From Syntrophomonadaceae bacterium (GTDB lineage: Bacteria > Bacillota > Dethiobacteria > SKNC01), in assembly GCA_003555415.1 (NCBI GenBank), contig PWHX01000143.1, forward strand, positions 1-5,960: 5,960 nucleotides of DNA, given 5' to 3'. Below the pieces are notes generated by a model. That model made no database searches and was not told where the DNA came from. It was given only the letters and a program-made list of their open reading frames with translations. The position numbers were made by a program, and so were the translations under genes. Of this stretch, positions 1-5,313 are shown piece by piece. Every line of letters starts with the position of its first letter. Within the stretch, counting starts at the first letter, position 1.

Positions 1-268
1 CCGTTACATGCCTGGATACAAAATGGAGCTTTATCCAACACCGGTAGAAACACTGGAAAAGGCCCTTCATAGAGCCAGAGAAAAAATGGCATATGTTTAT
101 ATTGGTAATGTCAGGGACAATGCCTTTTCCCATACCTACTGCCCCCGCTGTGATAGGCTGCTTTTAAGGCGAGCAGCTTTTATGACCAAAAACGAAGGAA
201 TAAATGAGGATCACAACTGCAGGGATTGTGGAAAGGAGATATACGTAACAGGTAAGATCAAGGGCTAA
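1..268 (+). CDS. amrS: AmrS-like radical SAM enzyme (AmmeMemoRadiSam system), C-terminal fragment
   Basis: This is the 3' end of a gene that begins left of the window. The frame is open from base 2 to the TAA at 266-268, and the ATG at 8 is internal, because the preceding codons continue the family pattern (RYMPGYKM, like the FHPDYKM-type segment of AmrS). The visible 88 residues contain the late part of the enzyme: a PTPVETLEKA helix, a strand AYVYIGNV, then TYCPRC and CRDCGKEI, two Cys pairs that resemble a small zinc ribbon and are typical of this family's C-terminus. The radical SAM CX3CX2C cluster motif would lie upstream and is not visible. AmrS belongs to the pyruvate-formate-lyase-activating-enzyme-like branch and usually occurs with Memo and AMMECR1 homologues; neither is in this window. 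The assignment comes from recalled family pattern and is fairly secure; the substrate cannot be read from this fragment. Confidence 0.82.
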   Translation, partial: RYMPGYKMELYPTPVETLEKALHRAREKMAYVYIGNVRDNAFSHTYCPRCDRLLLRRAAFMTKNEGINEDHNCRDCGKEIYVTGKIKG

Positions 269-364
269 CTTCAAATAAGACATATATCCAGGGCTATAAC
301 AAAGTATTATAACAGGACAAATGGCATAAAATTATCCTAAGGAAAACTAAAGGAGACAAAAAAG

Positions 365-1714
365 ATGAACAACCTGGTCCTGGAGATAATTAAGTTTCTT
401 ATATCCTTTGTAGAAGCAATAAATGAAATTGTATGGGGTATTCCCCTAATTATATTAATATTAGGCACAGGTATATACCTTACTTTTCGTACAAGATTTA
501 TTCAGGTTACCCGCAGCCGGCTAATAATTGGCACTGTAATTTCAGGCTTTTTAAGTAAAAAAGGTGTAGGGGACATTTCTCCTTTTCAGGCACTTACCAC
601 GGCCCTGGCTGCTACCGTAGGGACTGGAAATATAGCCGGGGTGGCAACGGCCATCTCCCTGGGAGGAGCCGGTTCCATGTTCTGGATGTGGCTTTCAGCC
701 TTTTTCGGTATGATAACCAAGTACAGTGAGATTGTTCTGGCAGTGCATTACAGGAAAAGCAGGGGTGGTGGTGTAGCAGGAGGCCCCATGTACTTTTTAG
801 AGGCAGGATTAAATAACAGGTTACTGGCTGTTCTATTTGCTGTTTTTGGTTCTCTGGCTGCTTTTGGTATTGGAAATATGGTGCAGGCAAATTCTGTTGC
901 TGATGCAGTAGGAGAGACCCTGGGAGCACCTTCTTTGGCCACCGGTCTAGTTTTAGCTGTAGCCGCAGGCCTGGTAATCTTAGGCGGCATAAAAAGAATT
1001 GGATCTATTACGGAGAAGGTGGTTCCTTTTATGGCAGCTCTTTATGTGATAGGAGCAGTAGCTATAATTATAACTCACCGGGAGGCGGTTCCCGGTGCAC
1101 TGGTAAGCATCTTTAACCTGGCCTTTACCAGGGAGGCAGCCGTAGGAGGTTTTGTGGGCTCTGGAGTCAGGGAAGCGGTGCGTTTTGGTGTGGCCAGGGG
1201 GATATTTACTAATGAGGCCGGGCTGGGCAGTGCATCAATAGCCCATGCTTCAGCCAGAACGGAACACCCTGTGCAGCAAGGAGTCTGGGGTATTGTTGAG
1301 GTATTTGTGGATACTCTGTTAATATGTACCCTTACAGCCCTGGTTATTTTGGTAACGGGAGCTCTAGACTCCGGCCTGGAGGGGGCAGCTCTTACCTCCG
1401 AAGCTTTTAACCGGGGTCTTCCTGGACCCGGTGGCCTTATTGTTTCCATAGGTCTTATTTTCTTTGCTTTTACCACGCTTCTGGCCTGGTCTTTCTACGG
1501 AGAAAAGTGTTTTGAGTATCTTTTTGGGACCAGGGCTTCCCTCAGATACCGACAGGCGTGGCTTCCTTTTATTGTAGTAGGGGCTGTGGGAGGTTTAAGA
1601 AGTATCTGGGCTGTGGCAGACACTTTAAACGGATTAATGGCCATACCTAACTTGATAGGATTGATAGGCTTAAGTGGTATAGTAGTAAAGCTTACGCGGG
1701 AATATTTTAAATAA
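365..1714 (+). CDS. Sodium:alanine/glycine symporter, AGCS family
   Basis: This encodes a 449-residue inner-membrane transporter, the usual length for the AGCS (alanine or glycine:cation symporter) family, which imports alanine or glycine with Na+ (sometimes H+). Family blocks are all present: FQALTTALAATVGTGNIAGV (residues 74-93), GGPMYFLEAGL (139-149), RGIFTNEAGLGSA (278-290) and WSFYGEKC (375-382). About ten hydrophobic segments run along the protein, the first at residues 23-40, and no signal peptide is needed. The ATG at 365 is supported by AAAGGAG at 349-355, nine bases upstream. It sits 96 bases after the amrS fragment and 132 bases before cdaA, and no functional tie to either is evident, so it is probably a single-gene unit or loosely co-transcribed. 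The family call is very secure; alanine versus glycine and Na+ versus H+ cannot be settled from sequence alone, so no symbol (alsT/agcS) is given. Confidence 0.95.
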   Translation: MNNLVLEIIKFLISFVEAINEIVWGIPLIILILGTGIYLTFRTRFIQVTRSRLIIGTVISGFLSKKGVGDISPFQALTTALAATVGTGNIAGVATAISLGGAGSMFWMWLSAFFGMITKYSEIVLAVHYRKSRGGGVAGGPMYFLEAGLNNRLLAVLFAVFGSLAAFGIGNMVQANSVADAVGETLGAPSLATGLVLAVAAGLVILGGIKRIGSITEKVVPFMAALYVIGAVAIIITHREAVPGALVSIFNLAFTREAAVGGFVGSGVREAVRFGVARGIFTNEAGLGSASIAHASARTEHPVQQGVWGIVEVFVDTLLICTLTALVILVTGALDSGLEGAALTSEAFNRGLPGPGGLIVSIGLIFFAFTTLLAWSFYGEKCFEYLFGTRASLRYRQAWLPFIVVGAVGGLRSIWAVADTLNGLMAIPNLIGLIGLSGIVVKLTREYFK

Positions 1715-1730
1715 TAAATTTATAAATTTA
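1715..1730. repeat. 16-bp perfect AT palindrome after the AGCS stop codon
   Basis: The bases TAAATTTATAAATTTA read the same on both strands and begin directly after the symporter stop codon. The composition is A/T only, so any RNA hairpin would be weak. A second small inverted repeat follows (AAGAT at 1730-1734 with ATCTT at 1739-1743) and ends in a short T run. Together they could mark a weak transcript end, but neither is a proper GC-rich intrinsic terminator, and chance in AT-rich DNA is a fair explanation. Confidence 0.35.
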
Positions 1731-1787
1731 AGATAGATATCTTTTTATGGTTATTTATAAAACTTTAGGCATGAATAGGAAGGTATT

Positions 1788-1793
1788 TATAAT
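1788..1793 (+). promoter_or_regulatory. Possible -10 element upstream of cdaA
   Basis: A perfect TATAAT lies about 50 bases before the cdaA start, inside a very AT-rich stretch. A -35 element at standard spacing is poor (TTAGGC at 1765-1770, 17-base spacer, three of six consensus bases). A promoter for the cdaA-cdaR-glmM unit is expected in this gap because the upstream transporter is unrelated, but AT-rich DNA throws up TATAAT by chance. Confidence 0.3.
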
Positions 1794-1830
1794 TAATAAT
1801 AGAATTTATTAATAAAAAGCAGATTATTAC

Positions 1831-1849
1831 GGGGGTCATTTATGTAATG
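1831..1849 (+). promoter_or_regulatory. cdaA ribosome binding site with overlapping start-stop codon pair
   Basis: GGGGGT (1831-1836) is the only SD-like run before cdaA. It is followed by ATGTAATG at 1842-1849: an ATG whose next codon is TAA, with the A of that TAA supplying the A of the second ATG, the real cdaA start. The gap from GGGGG to the first ATG is 6 bases and to the second is 11, so the start-stop ATG has the better spacing. Only the second ATG opens the CdaA frame. Ribosomes may initiate directly at 1847, or initiate at 1842, stop at once and restart. Confidence 0.55.
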
Positions 1850-2662
1850 TGGGAACAGTTCCAGAGCATATTTTTTCAGTTCGGCTGGCGGGATGTACTT
1901 GATATTGCTCTTATTGCCTTTATACTCTATAAGCTAATTGTATTAATCCGAGGGACCAGGGCTGTACAGCTATTAAAGGGTCTGGTTTTGTTGTTAATAG
2001 CTACAGTGGTTGTAAGGCAACTGGGATTAACAGCTATTGATTGGGTTTTGCGACAGGTAATGACTATAGGATTAATTGCCATTCCCATTGTTTTTCAGCC
2101 TGAATTAAGAAGGGGTTTAGAACAATTGGGCCGGGGAAAAATATTTGTAAGAACTTCCCACATTTATGGAGAAATAGACCTTCAGAAGGTTATAGAGGAA
2201 ATTATTAAGGGTATTCAAGTTTTAGTTAAAAACAGGATCGGCGCCCTTATTGTAATGGAAAGAGAAACCGGGATTAACGAATTTATTGAAACCGGGATTC
2301 ATACAGATGCTTATGTGTCGGCAGAATTATTAATTAATATTTTTATGCCCCGTACTCCCCTTCACGACGGAGCTATAATAATTCGTGGTAACAAAATAAT
2401 GGCTGCTGGCTGTTACCTCCCTCTTACAGAAAACCCTCATTTGAGCAAAGAGCTGGGCACAAGACACAGAGCAGCTCTTGGCATATCTGAATATACAGAT
2501 GCTGTGGCTATTGTTGTTTCTGAGGAAACGGGAGCCCTTTCTCTGGCTAACAACGGTAAACTTACCCGTTATCTGGATAATAAAACCCTGGAAAAAATGC
2601 TTTTCAATTTTTTCCAACCGTCTTCCAATAATTCATCTTTCTGGCAATGGAGGTCCTCTTAA
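1847..2662 (+). CDS. cdaA: Membrane diadenylate cyclase CdaA (YbbP/DacA type)
   Basis: CdaA condenses two ATP into cyclic di-AMP, the essential Firmicutes messenger controlling potassium and osmolyte uptake and cell-wall balance. The 271 residues match the usual length (about 270). Three hydrophobic segments lie at about 13-34, 42-57 and 62-83, followed by QPELRRGLEQLGRG and the cytoplasmic DisA_N-type cyclase domain at about 100-245. Both catalytic signatures are intact: DGA at 174-176 in TPLHDGAIII, and RHR at 206-208 in GTRHRAALG; the GALIV strand at 132-136 also fits. It ends in a short Ser/Asn-rich tail. Its TAA overlaps the cdaR ATG by one base, indicating translational coupling, and glmM follows, the standard cdaA-cdaR-glmM order. 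The start at 1847 is chosen because the ATG at 1842 meets a stop at once and the N-terminus fits the family. The active site shows no missing residue. Confidence 0.97.
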   Translation: MWEQFQSIFFQFGWRDVLDIALIAFILYKLIVLIRGTRAVQLLKGLVLLLIATVVVRQLGLTAIDWVLRQVMTIGLIAIPIVFQPELRRGLEQLGRGKIFVRTSHIYGEIDLQKVIEEIIKGIQVLVKNRIGALIVMERETGINEFIETGIHTDAYVSAELLINIFMPRTPLHDGAIIIRGNKIMAAGCYLPLTENPHLSKELGTRHRAALGISEYTDAVAIVVSEETGALSLANNGKLTRYLDNKTLEKMLFNFFQPSSNNSSFWQWRSS

Positions 2663-2664
2663 TG
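2649..2664 (+). promoter_or_regulatory. cdaR ribosome binding site and coupled start
   Basis: GGAGG at 2649-2653 lies eight bases before the ATG at 2662, whose A is the last base of the cdaA stop (TAATG). An in-frame ATG at 2647 exists, but it overlaps this SD and has none of its own, so 2662 is preferred and the protein is five residues shorter than the longest reading. Confidence 0.8.
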
Positions 2665-3603
2665 ATTGATCGTCTCTTACAAAATAATAATGCGGTAAAA
2701 ATATTGTCTATTTTTTTAGCCTTTGTTATATGGCTTTACATAGCTGGAGATACAAGGACATTCTCTGAATTTGAAAGCAGCACCAGGCACTTTATAAAAA
2801 TTCCGGTGGAGTACCACAACCTGTCGGAGTACCTGGAAGTTGTGGAAATGACTGAGGAGGTAGATATAACTGTTCGGGGGCAATCTGAGGACCTGGCCCA
2901 GTTAATGCCGGATGACTTGGAAATATACGTAGATTTAAGAGAATTAAGAGAAGGGGAGCATAAACTGGCCGTCCGGGGGGAAGCTCCTTCAGGTATAAAA
3001 ATTGAAAAAGTATCTCCTTCTGAAGTAAAGGTAGAAATTGATGAAGTTATTACCCGGCAGATGGAGATCAAGCCCATAATCAGTGGAGAACCTGCTGATG
3101 GGATGGTTGTTGATGATATCCACCTGGAACCCTCTAACGTAATAGTTAAGGGAACCAGCAGTAATCTTTTTAAGGTAGAAGAGGTATGGGCAGTTATAGA
3201 TGTTGAAGGGGAAACAGGAGATATCACCAAAACTGTTACTTTTAAAACGGTAGATAGAGTGGGACGGGAGGTTACAGGCCTGGAATTGACACCGGAAGAG
3301 GTTGAGGTTTCTGTGAATATAGATTATGCCAAGAAGGAAGTGCCTGTGGAGGCCTCTCTAAAGGGGGATCTCCCCAAAGGCTTAACCATAAAAGAAGTTA
3401 AGGCTCAACCTGAAACTGTTGTTCTTTCAGGTTTAAAGGAAAGGCTTAAGGAAATTGAAGTAATAGAAACCCTGGAGATAGATCTAAAAGGAAGGGAAGA
3501 AACCTTTACTAAAGAAATACAATTGGATATACCCGAGGGGACAAGCCTGGAAACGGACACAAGTATTTCGGTTATGGTATTAATTGGGTCTATTGATGAA
3601 TAA
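2662..3603 (+). CDS. cdaR: CdaA regulatory protein CdaR (YbbR-domain protein)
   Basis: CdaR is a membrane-anchored protein with extracytoplasmic YbbR domains that binds CdaA and modulates c-di-AMP synthesis. From the 2662 start it has 313 residues. A short cytoplasmic N-terminus (MIDRLLQNNNAVK) precedes one hydrophobic segment at about 11-28 (ILSIFLAFVIWLYI), the typical YbbR-protein opening; it reads as a signal anchor with no obvious cleavage site. The rest is beta-rich, charged and acidic, and divides by eye into three YbbR-like repeats at about 46-128, 132-220 and 225-306, each with a proline-rich entry, an 'L.P..V.V.G' type strand (for example LEPSNVIVKG and AQPETVVLSG) and a final V.V.I strand. 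The Bacillus subtilis protein is longer, with four repeats. The gene is coupled to cdaA and lies 43 bases before glmM. Family call and anchor are secure; the repeat boundaries are estimates. Confidence 0.93.
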   Translation: MIDRLLQNNNAVKILSIFLAFVIWLYIAGDTRTFSEFESSTRHFIKIPVEYHNLSEYLEVVEMTEEVDITVRGQSEDLAQLMPDDLEIYVDLRELREGEHKLAVRGEAPSGIKIEKVSPSEVKVEIDEVITRQMEIKPIISGEPADGMVVDDIHLEPSNVIVKGTSSNLFKVEEVWAVIDVEGETGDITKTVTFKTVDRVGREVTGLELTPEEVEVSVNIDYAKKEVPVEASLKGDLPKGLTIKEVKAQPETVVLSGLKERLKEIEVIETLEIDLKGREETFTKEIQLDIPEGTSLETDTSISVMVLIGSIDE

Positions 3604-3619
3604 GTATTAATGATATAAT
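3593..3619 (+). promoter_or_regulatory. Possible extended -10 promoter for glmM
   Basis: TGATATAAT at 3611-3619 matches the extended -10 consensus TGnTATAAT exactly. A partial -35, TTGATG at 3593-3598, lies 15 bases upstream of the hexamer, shorter than usual, but extended -10 promoters tolerate a weak -35. Transcription would start near 3626, leaving a leader of about 20 bases that contains just the SD. This could give glmM, and perhaps glmS, expression independent of cdaA-cdaR. The evidence is the motif only. Confidence 0.45.
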
Positions 3620-3630
3620 GATTGCAGTTT

Positions 3631-3649
3631 AAGGAGGTTTAAGGTTTTG
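3631..3649 (+). promoter_or_regulatory. glmM ribosome binding site with TTG start
   Basis: AAGGAGGT at 3631-3638 is nearly the full complement of the 16S rRNA 3' end and lies eight bases before TTG at 3647. The strong SD offsets the weak start codon. No in-frame ATG or GTG gives a better N-terminus: the residues after TTG (DKLFGTDGIR) are the canonical GlmM beginning. Confidence 0.85.
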
Positions 3650-4987
3650 GATAAACTTTTTGGGACTGATGGAATAAGGAGTGTAGCCAACCGTAGCCTT
3701 ACGGCTGCTTTGGCCCTTGAAATTGCCAGAACAGGTTCTTTTTTTCTTACCAGAGAAAGTGAAAATCCTTATATGGTAGTAGGAAAAGACACAAGGATAT
3801 CTGGAGATATGCTGGAAGGTGCCATTATTGCCGGTATAACTTCCCTTGGAGTGGATGTTTACCTTACAGGAGTTGTGTCTACTCCCGGGGTGGCCTATTT
3901 AATAAGGGATTTAAAGGCCCAGGGAGGCATAATGATATCTGCCTCTCATAATCCGGTGGAGGATAATGGTATTAAATTTTTCAATTCAAAGGGATTAAAA
4001 CTTACTGATAAAATGGAAGGGCAAATAGAAAAAGCTTACTTTCAAAGCCATGATGATCTTCCCAGACCTGTTGGTGGAGATATAGGCAGGGTGTACAGGG
4101 TCGAAGATTCTATTCACCGCTACATACAATTTCTAAAGAAGTCTATTTCCGCAGATTTAAAGGGGCTTAAAGTTGTTTTAGATTGTGCTAACGGGGCTCT
4201 TTACCAGATTGCACCCCTTCTATTTGAGGCGTTGGGAGCAGAAGTTATAACCCTTAACGGCAATCCTGATGGGAAAAATATTAATGTTAACTGTGGTTCT
4301 ACCCACCCTGAAGTTGTGAGAGGTGCCCTCCTTTCCCAGGGCGGCGACGTAGGTTTTACTTTTGATGGTGATGGGGATAGGCTTATTGCCGTAGATGAAA
4401 AGGGCAATATATTAGACGGGGACAAGATTATGATTATTTGTGGCAATTACTTAAAAGAAGCAGGCTTATTAAAGAAAGACACTATCGTATCTACCGTAAT
4501 GAGCAATCTGGGAATGGATCTGGCGGCACAGGGGTTGGGACTGAAAGTAAAAAGAACCCAGGTGGGGGATCGTTATGTTTTAGAGGAAATGCTTAATGAA
4601 GACTATAATTTTGGGGGTGAACAATCCGGACACATTATTTTCTTAAACCATAATACTACCGGTGATGGAGCTTTAACAGCCCTGCAGCTTACCGAAGTCT
4701 TAATAAGATCAGGAAAACCCCTTTCAGAGCTGGCTGGACTTATGGAAAAGCTACCCCAGGTACTTAAAAACGCCAAAGTAAAAGATACCAGTAATTTACA
4801 TGCAAGCAGCCGGGTAAGTGAAATTATAGCCCAGACGGAAGATAAACTGGGGGATACAGGTAGGGTATTGGTTCGTCCTTCAGGGACGGAACCCCTGGTA
4901 AGGGTTATGCTGGAGGGTCAAAATGAGGAAGAGTTGCATACAATGGCTAGTGAAATGGTAAAAGTTTTGGAGGAAGAGCTAAGCTAA
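3647..4987 (+). CDS. glmM: Phosphoglucosamine mutase GlmM
   Basis: GlmM interconverts glucosamine-6-phosphate and glucosamine-1-phosphate in the cytoplasm, the step between GlmS and GlmU on the route to UDP-GlcNAc. At 446 residues it is full length. All four signature regions of the alpha-D-phosphohexomutase superfamily are intact: the phosphoserine loop ISASHNP with catalytic Ser100; the Mg2+ loop DGDGDR with Asp240, Asp242 and Asp244; the sugar-binding loop GGEQSGH (323-329); and the phosphate-binding loop RPSGTEP (410-416). The N-terminus LFGTDGIRS is the family opening and fixes the TTG start. In Firmicutes GlmM also binds CdaA and lowers its activity, which fits the gene order here; that role is family knowledge and not visible in this sequence. 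It is followed by the glmS leader. The gap before it holds a possible promoter, so it may be transcribed both with cdaA-cdaR and alone. Confidence 0.98.
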   Translation: MDKLFGTDGIRSVANRSLTAALALEIARTGSFFLTRESENPYMVVGKDTRISGDMLEGAIIAGITSLGVDVYLTGVVSTPGVAYLIRDLKAQGGIMISASHNPVEDNGIKFFNSKGLKLTDKMEGQIEKAYFQSHDDLPRPVGGDIGRVYRVEDSIHRYIQFLKKSISADLKGLKVVLDCANGALYQIAPLLFEALGAEVITLNGNPDGKNINVNCGSTHPEVVRGALLSQGGDVGFTFDGDGDRLIAVDEKGNILDGDKIMIICGNYLKEAGLLKKDTIVSTVMSNLGMDLAAQGLGLKVKRTQVGDRYVLEEMLNEDYNFGGEQSGHIIFLNHNTTGDGALTALQLTEVLIRSGKPLSELAGLMEKLPQVLKNAKVKDTSNLHASSRVSEIIAQTEDKLGDTGRVLVRPSGTEPLVRVMLEGQNEEELHTMASEMVKVLEEELS

Positions 4988-5096
4988 ATTAAGCTTATTT
5001 CAAAGAAATTGTTTTAAATAAAGGGGGTGAAGGGTAGAGGGCAGATAGAGGCTGTTAAGGGAAATAGCGATAGTAACGGCAGTATATGTTTATTTA
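4988..5096 (+). other. glmM-glmS intergenic leader upstream of the ribozyme
   Basis: This non-coding stretch would form the 3' end of the upstream message after ribozyme cleavage. It holds a weak inverted repeat across the glmM stop (TAAGCT 4980-4985, AGCTTA 4992-4997), then a purine-rich region with G runs at 5023-5027, 5032-5034 and 5038-5041. AAGGGGGTGA at 5021-5030 looks like a strong SD but no start codon follows at a suitable distance. A hairpin follows: GCTGTTA (5051-5057) pairs with TAACGGC (5074-5080), seven pairs including one G-U. I see no convincing intrinsic terminator and no clear promoter for glmS, so read-through from glmM is likely. Confidence 0.5.
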
Positions 5097-5240
5097 AAAG
5101 CGCTTGGACATATTTTTTATAAATATGTTGACGAGGATGGAGGTTTATCGAAAAATCGGCGGATGCCTCCCGGTTGACCACGACCGTCAAAAAATCTCTT
5201 AAAACTGGTAAGCGATTACCATGACAAAGGGGATTGGGTG
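5097..5240 (+). ncRNA. glmS ribozyme: glmS ribozyme (glucosamine-6-phosphate-activated, self-cleaving)
   Basis: This cis-acting RNA in the glmS 5' leader cleaves itself when glucosamine-6-phosphate binds as cofactor; in Bacillus subtilis the new 5'-OH end is then attacked by RNase J1. The conserved core is present: AAAAGCGC at the cleavage site (cut expected between A5099 and G5100), GTTGACGAGGATGGAGG (5127-5143), ATCGAAAAATCGGCGGATG (5147-5165) and CCTCCCGG (5166-5173). Stems readable by eye are P1, ACATATTT (5108-5115) with AAATATGT (5121-5128), eight pairs; P2, GGAGG (5139-5143) with CCTCC (5166-5170); P2.1, CGA with TCG around 5149-5158; a short P3, CGGTTG (5171-5176) with CGACCG (5181-5186), loop ACCA; and P4, AATCTCTT (5193-5200) with its partner at 5228-5235, topped by TGGTAA/TTACCA (5206-5221) closed by a GCGA tetraloop. 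The outer boundaries are approximate. Confidence 0.97.
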
Positions 5241-5258
5241 GTTAAAAAATAAAATGTT

Positions 5259-5274
5259 ATCCCTGAATAGGGAT
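5259..5274 (+). other. Small hairpin between the ribozyme and the glmS SD
   Basis: ATCCCT (5259-5264) and AGGGAT (5269-5274) form a perfect six-pair stem with a GAAT loop. It lies 22 bases upstream of the glmS SD and is followed by TTAAAG, not a T run, so it is not an intrinsic terminator. It could act as a spacer or protect the SD region; it could also be chance. Confidence 0.45.
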
Positions 5275-5296
5275 TTAAAGTTAATTATATAAAACC

Positions 5297-5313
5297 GGAG
5301 GTAAAAGTTTATG
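5297..5313 (+). promoter_or_regulatory. glmS ribosome binding site and start
   Basis: GGAGGT at 5297-5302 lies eight bases before the ATG at 5311. The next codon is TGT, giving the Met-Cys-Gly-Ile start in which the Met must be removed to expose the catalytic Cys, so this start is certain. Confidence 0.92.

Noticed and set aside
270..313. TATAAC repeated at 295 and 308 as promoter elements for the symporter
   Set aside because: No -35 at acceptable spacing; the best partner, TTCAAA at 270-275, leaves a 19-base spacer. AT-rich chance is as likely.
1730..1746. Hairpin AAGAT/ATCTT followed by a T run as a terminator of the symporter gene
   Set aside because: The stem has five pairs with a single G-C, too weak to call an intrinsic terminator.
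2647..2661. ATG at 2647 as the cdaR start
   Set aside because: It overlaps the SD that serves the ATG at 2662 and lacks an SD of its own; the five extra residues are not typical of the family.
2478..2669. + strand frame of 63 codons overlapping the cdaA end
   Set aside because: It overlaps the conserved cyclase domain in another frame and has no recognisable content.
3618..3632. A four-codon ORF (ATG ATT GCA GTT TAA) just before glmM
   Set aside because: It has no SD and its ATG overlaps the candidate -10, so it would lie upstream of or at the transcription start.
612..4446. Minus-strand open frames at 612-929, 748-990, 1075-1476, 2330-2617, 2736-3230 and 4201-4446
   Set aside because: Each lies fully inside a well-supported + strand gene, shows no family motif and has unnatural composition (for example Pro/Ser/Thr-rich), as expected of antisense shadows.
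4980..4997. TAAGCT/AGCTTA inverted repeat at the glmM end as a terminator
   Set aside because: Six weak pairs, partly inside the coding sequence, followed by only three T bases; the expected read-through to glmS also argues against it.
5027..5122. A 31-codon ORF starting GTG at 5027 and crossing the ribozyme cleavage site
   Set aside because: The GTG lies inside the SD-like sequence itself, no SD precedes it, and the frame runs through conserved ribozyme structure, so it is fortuitous.
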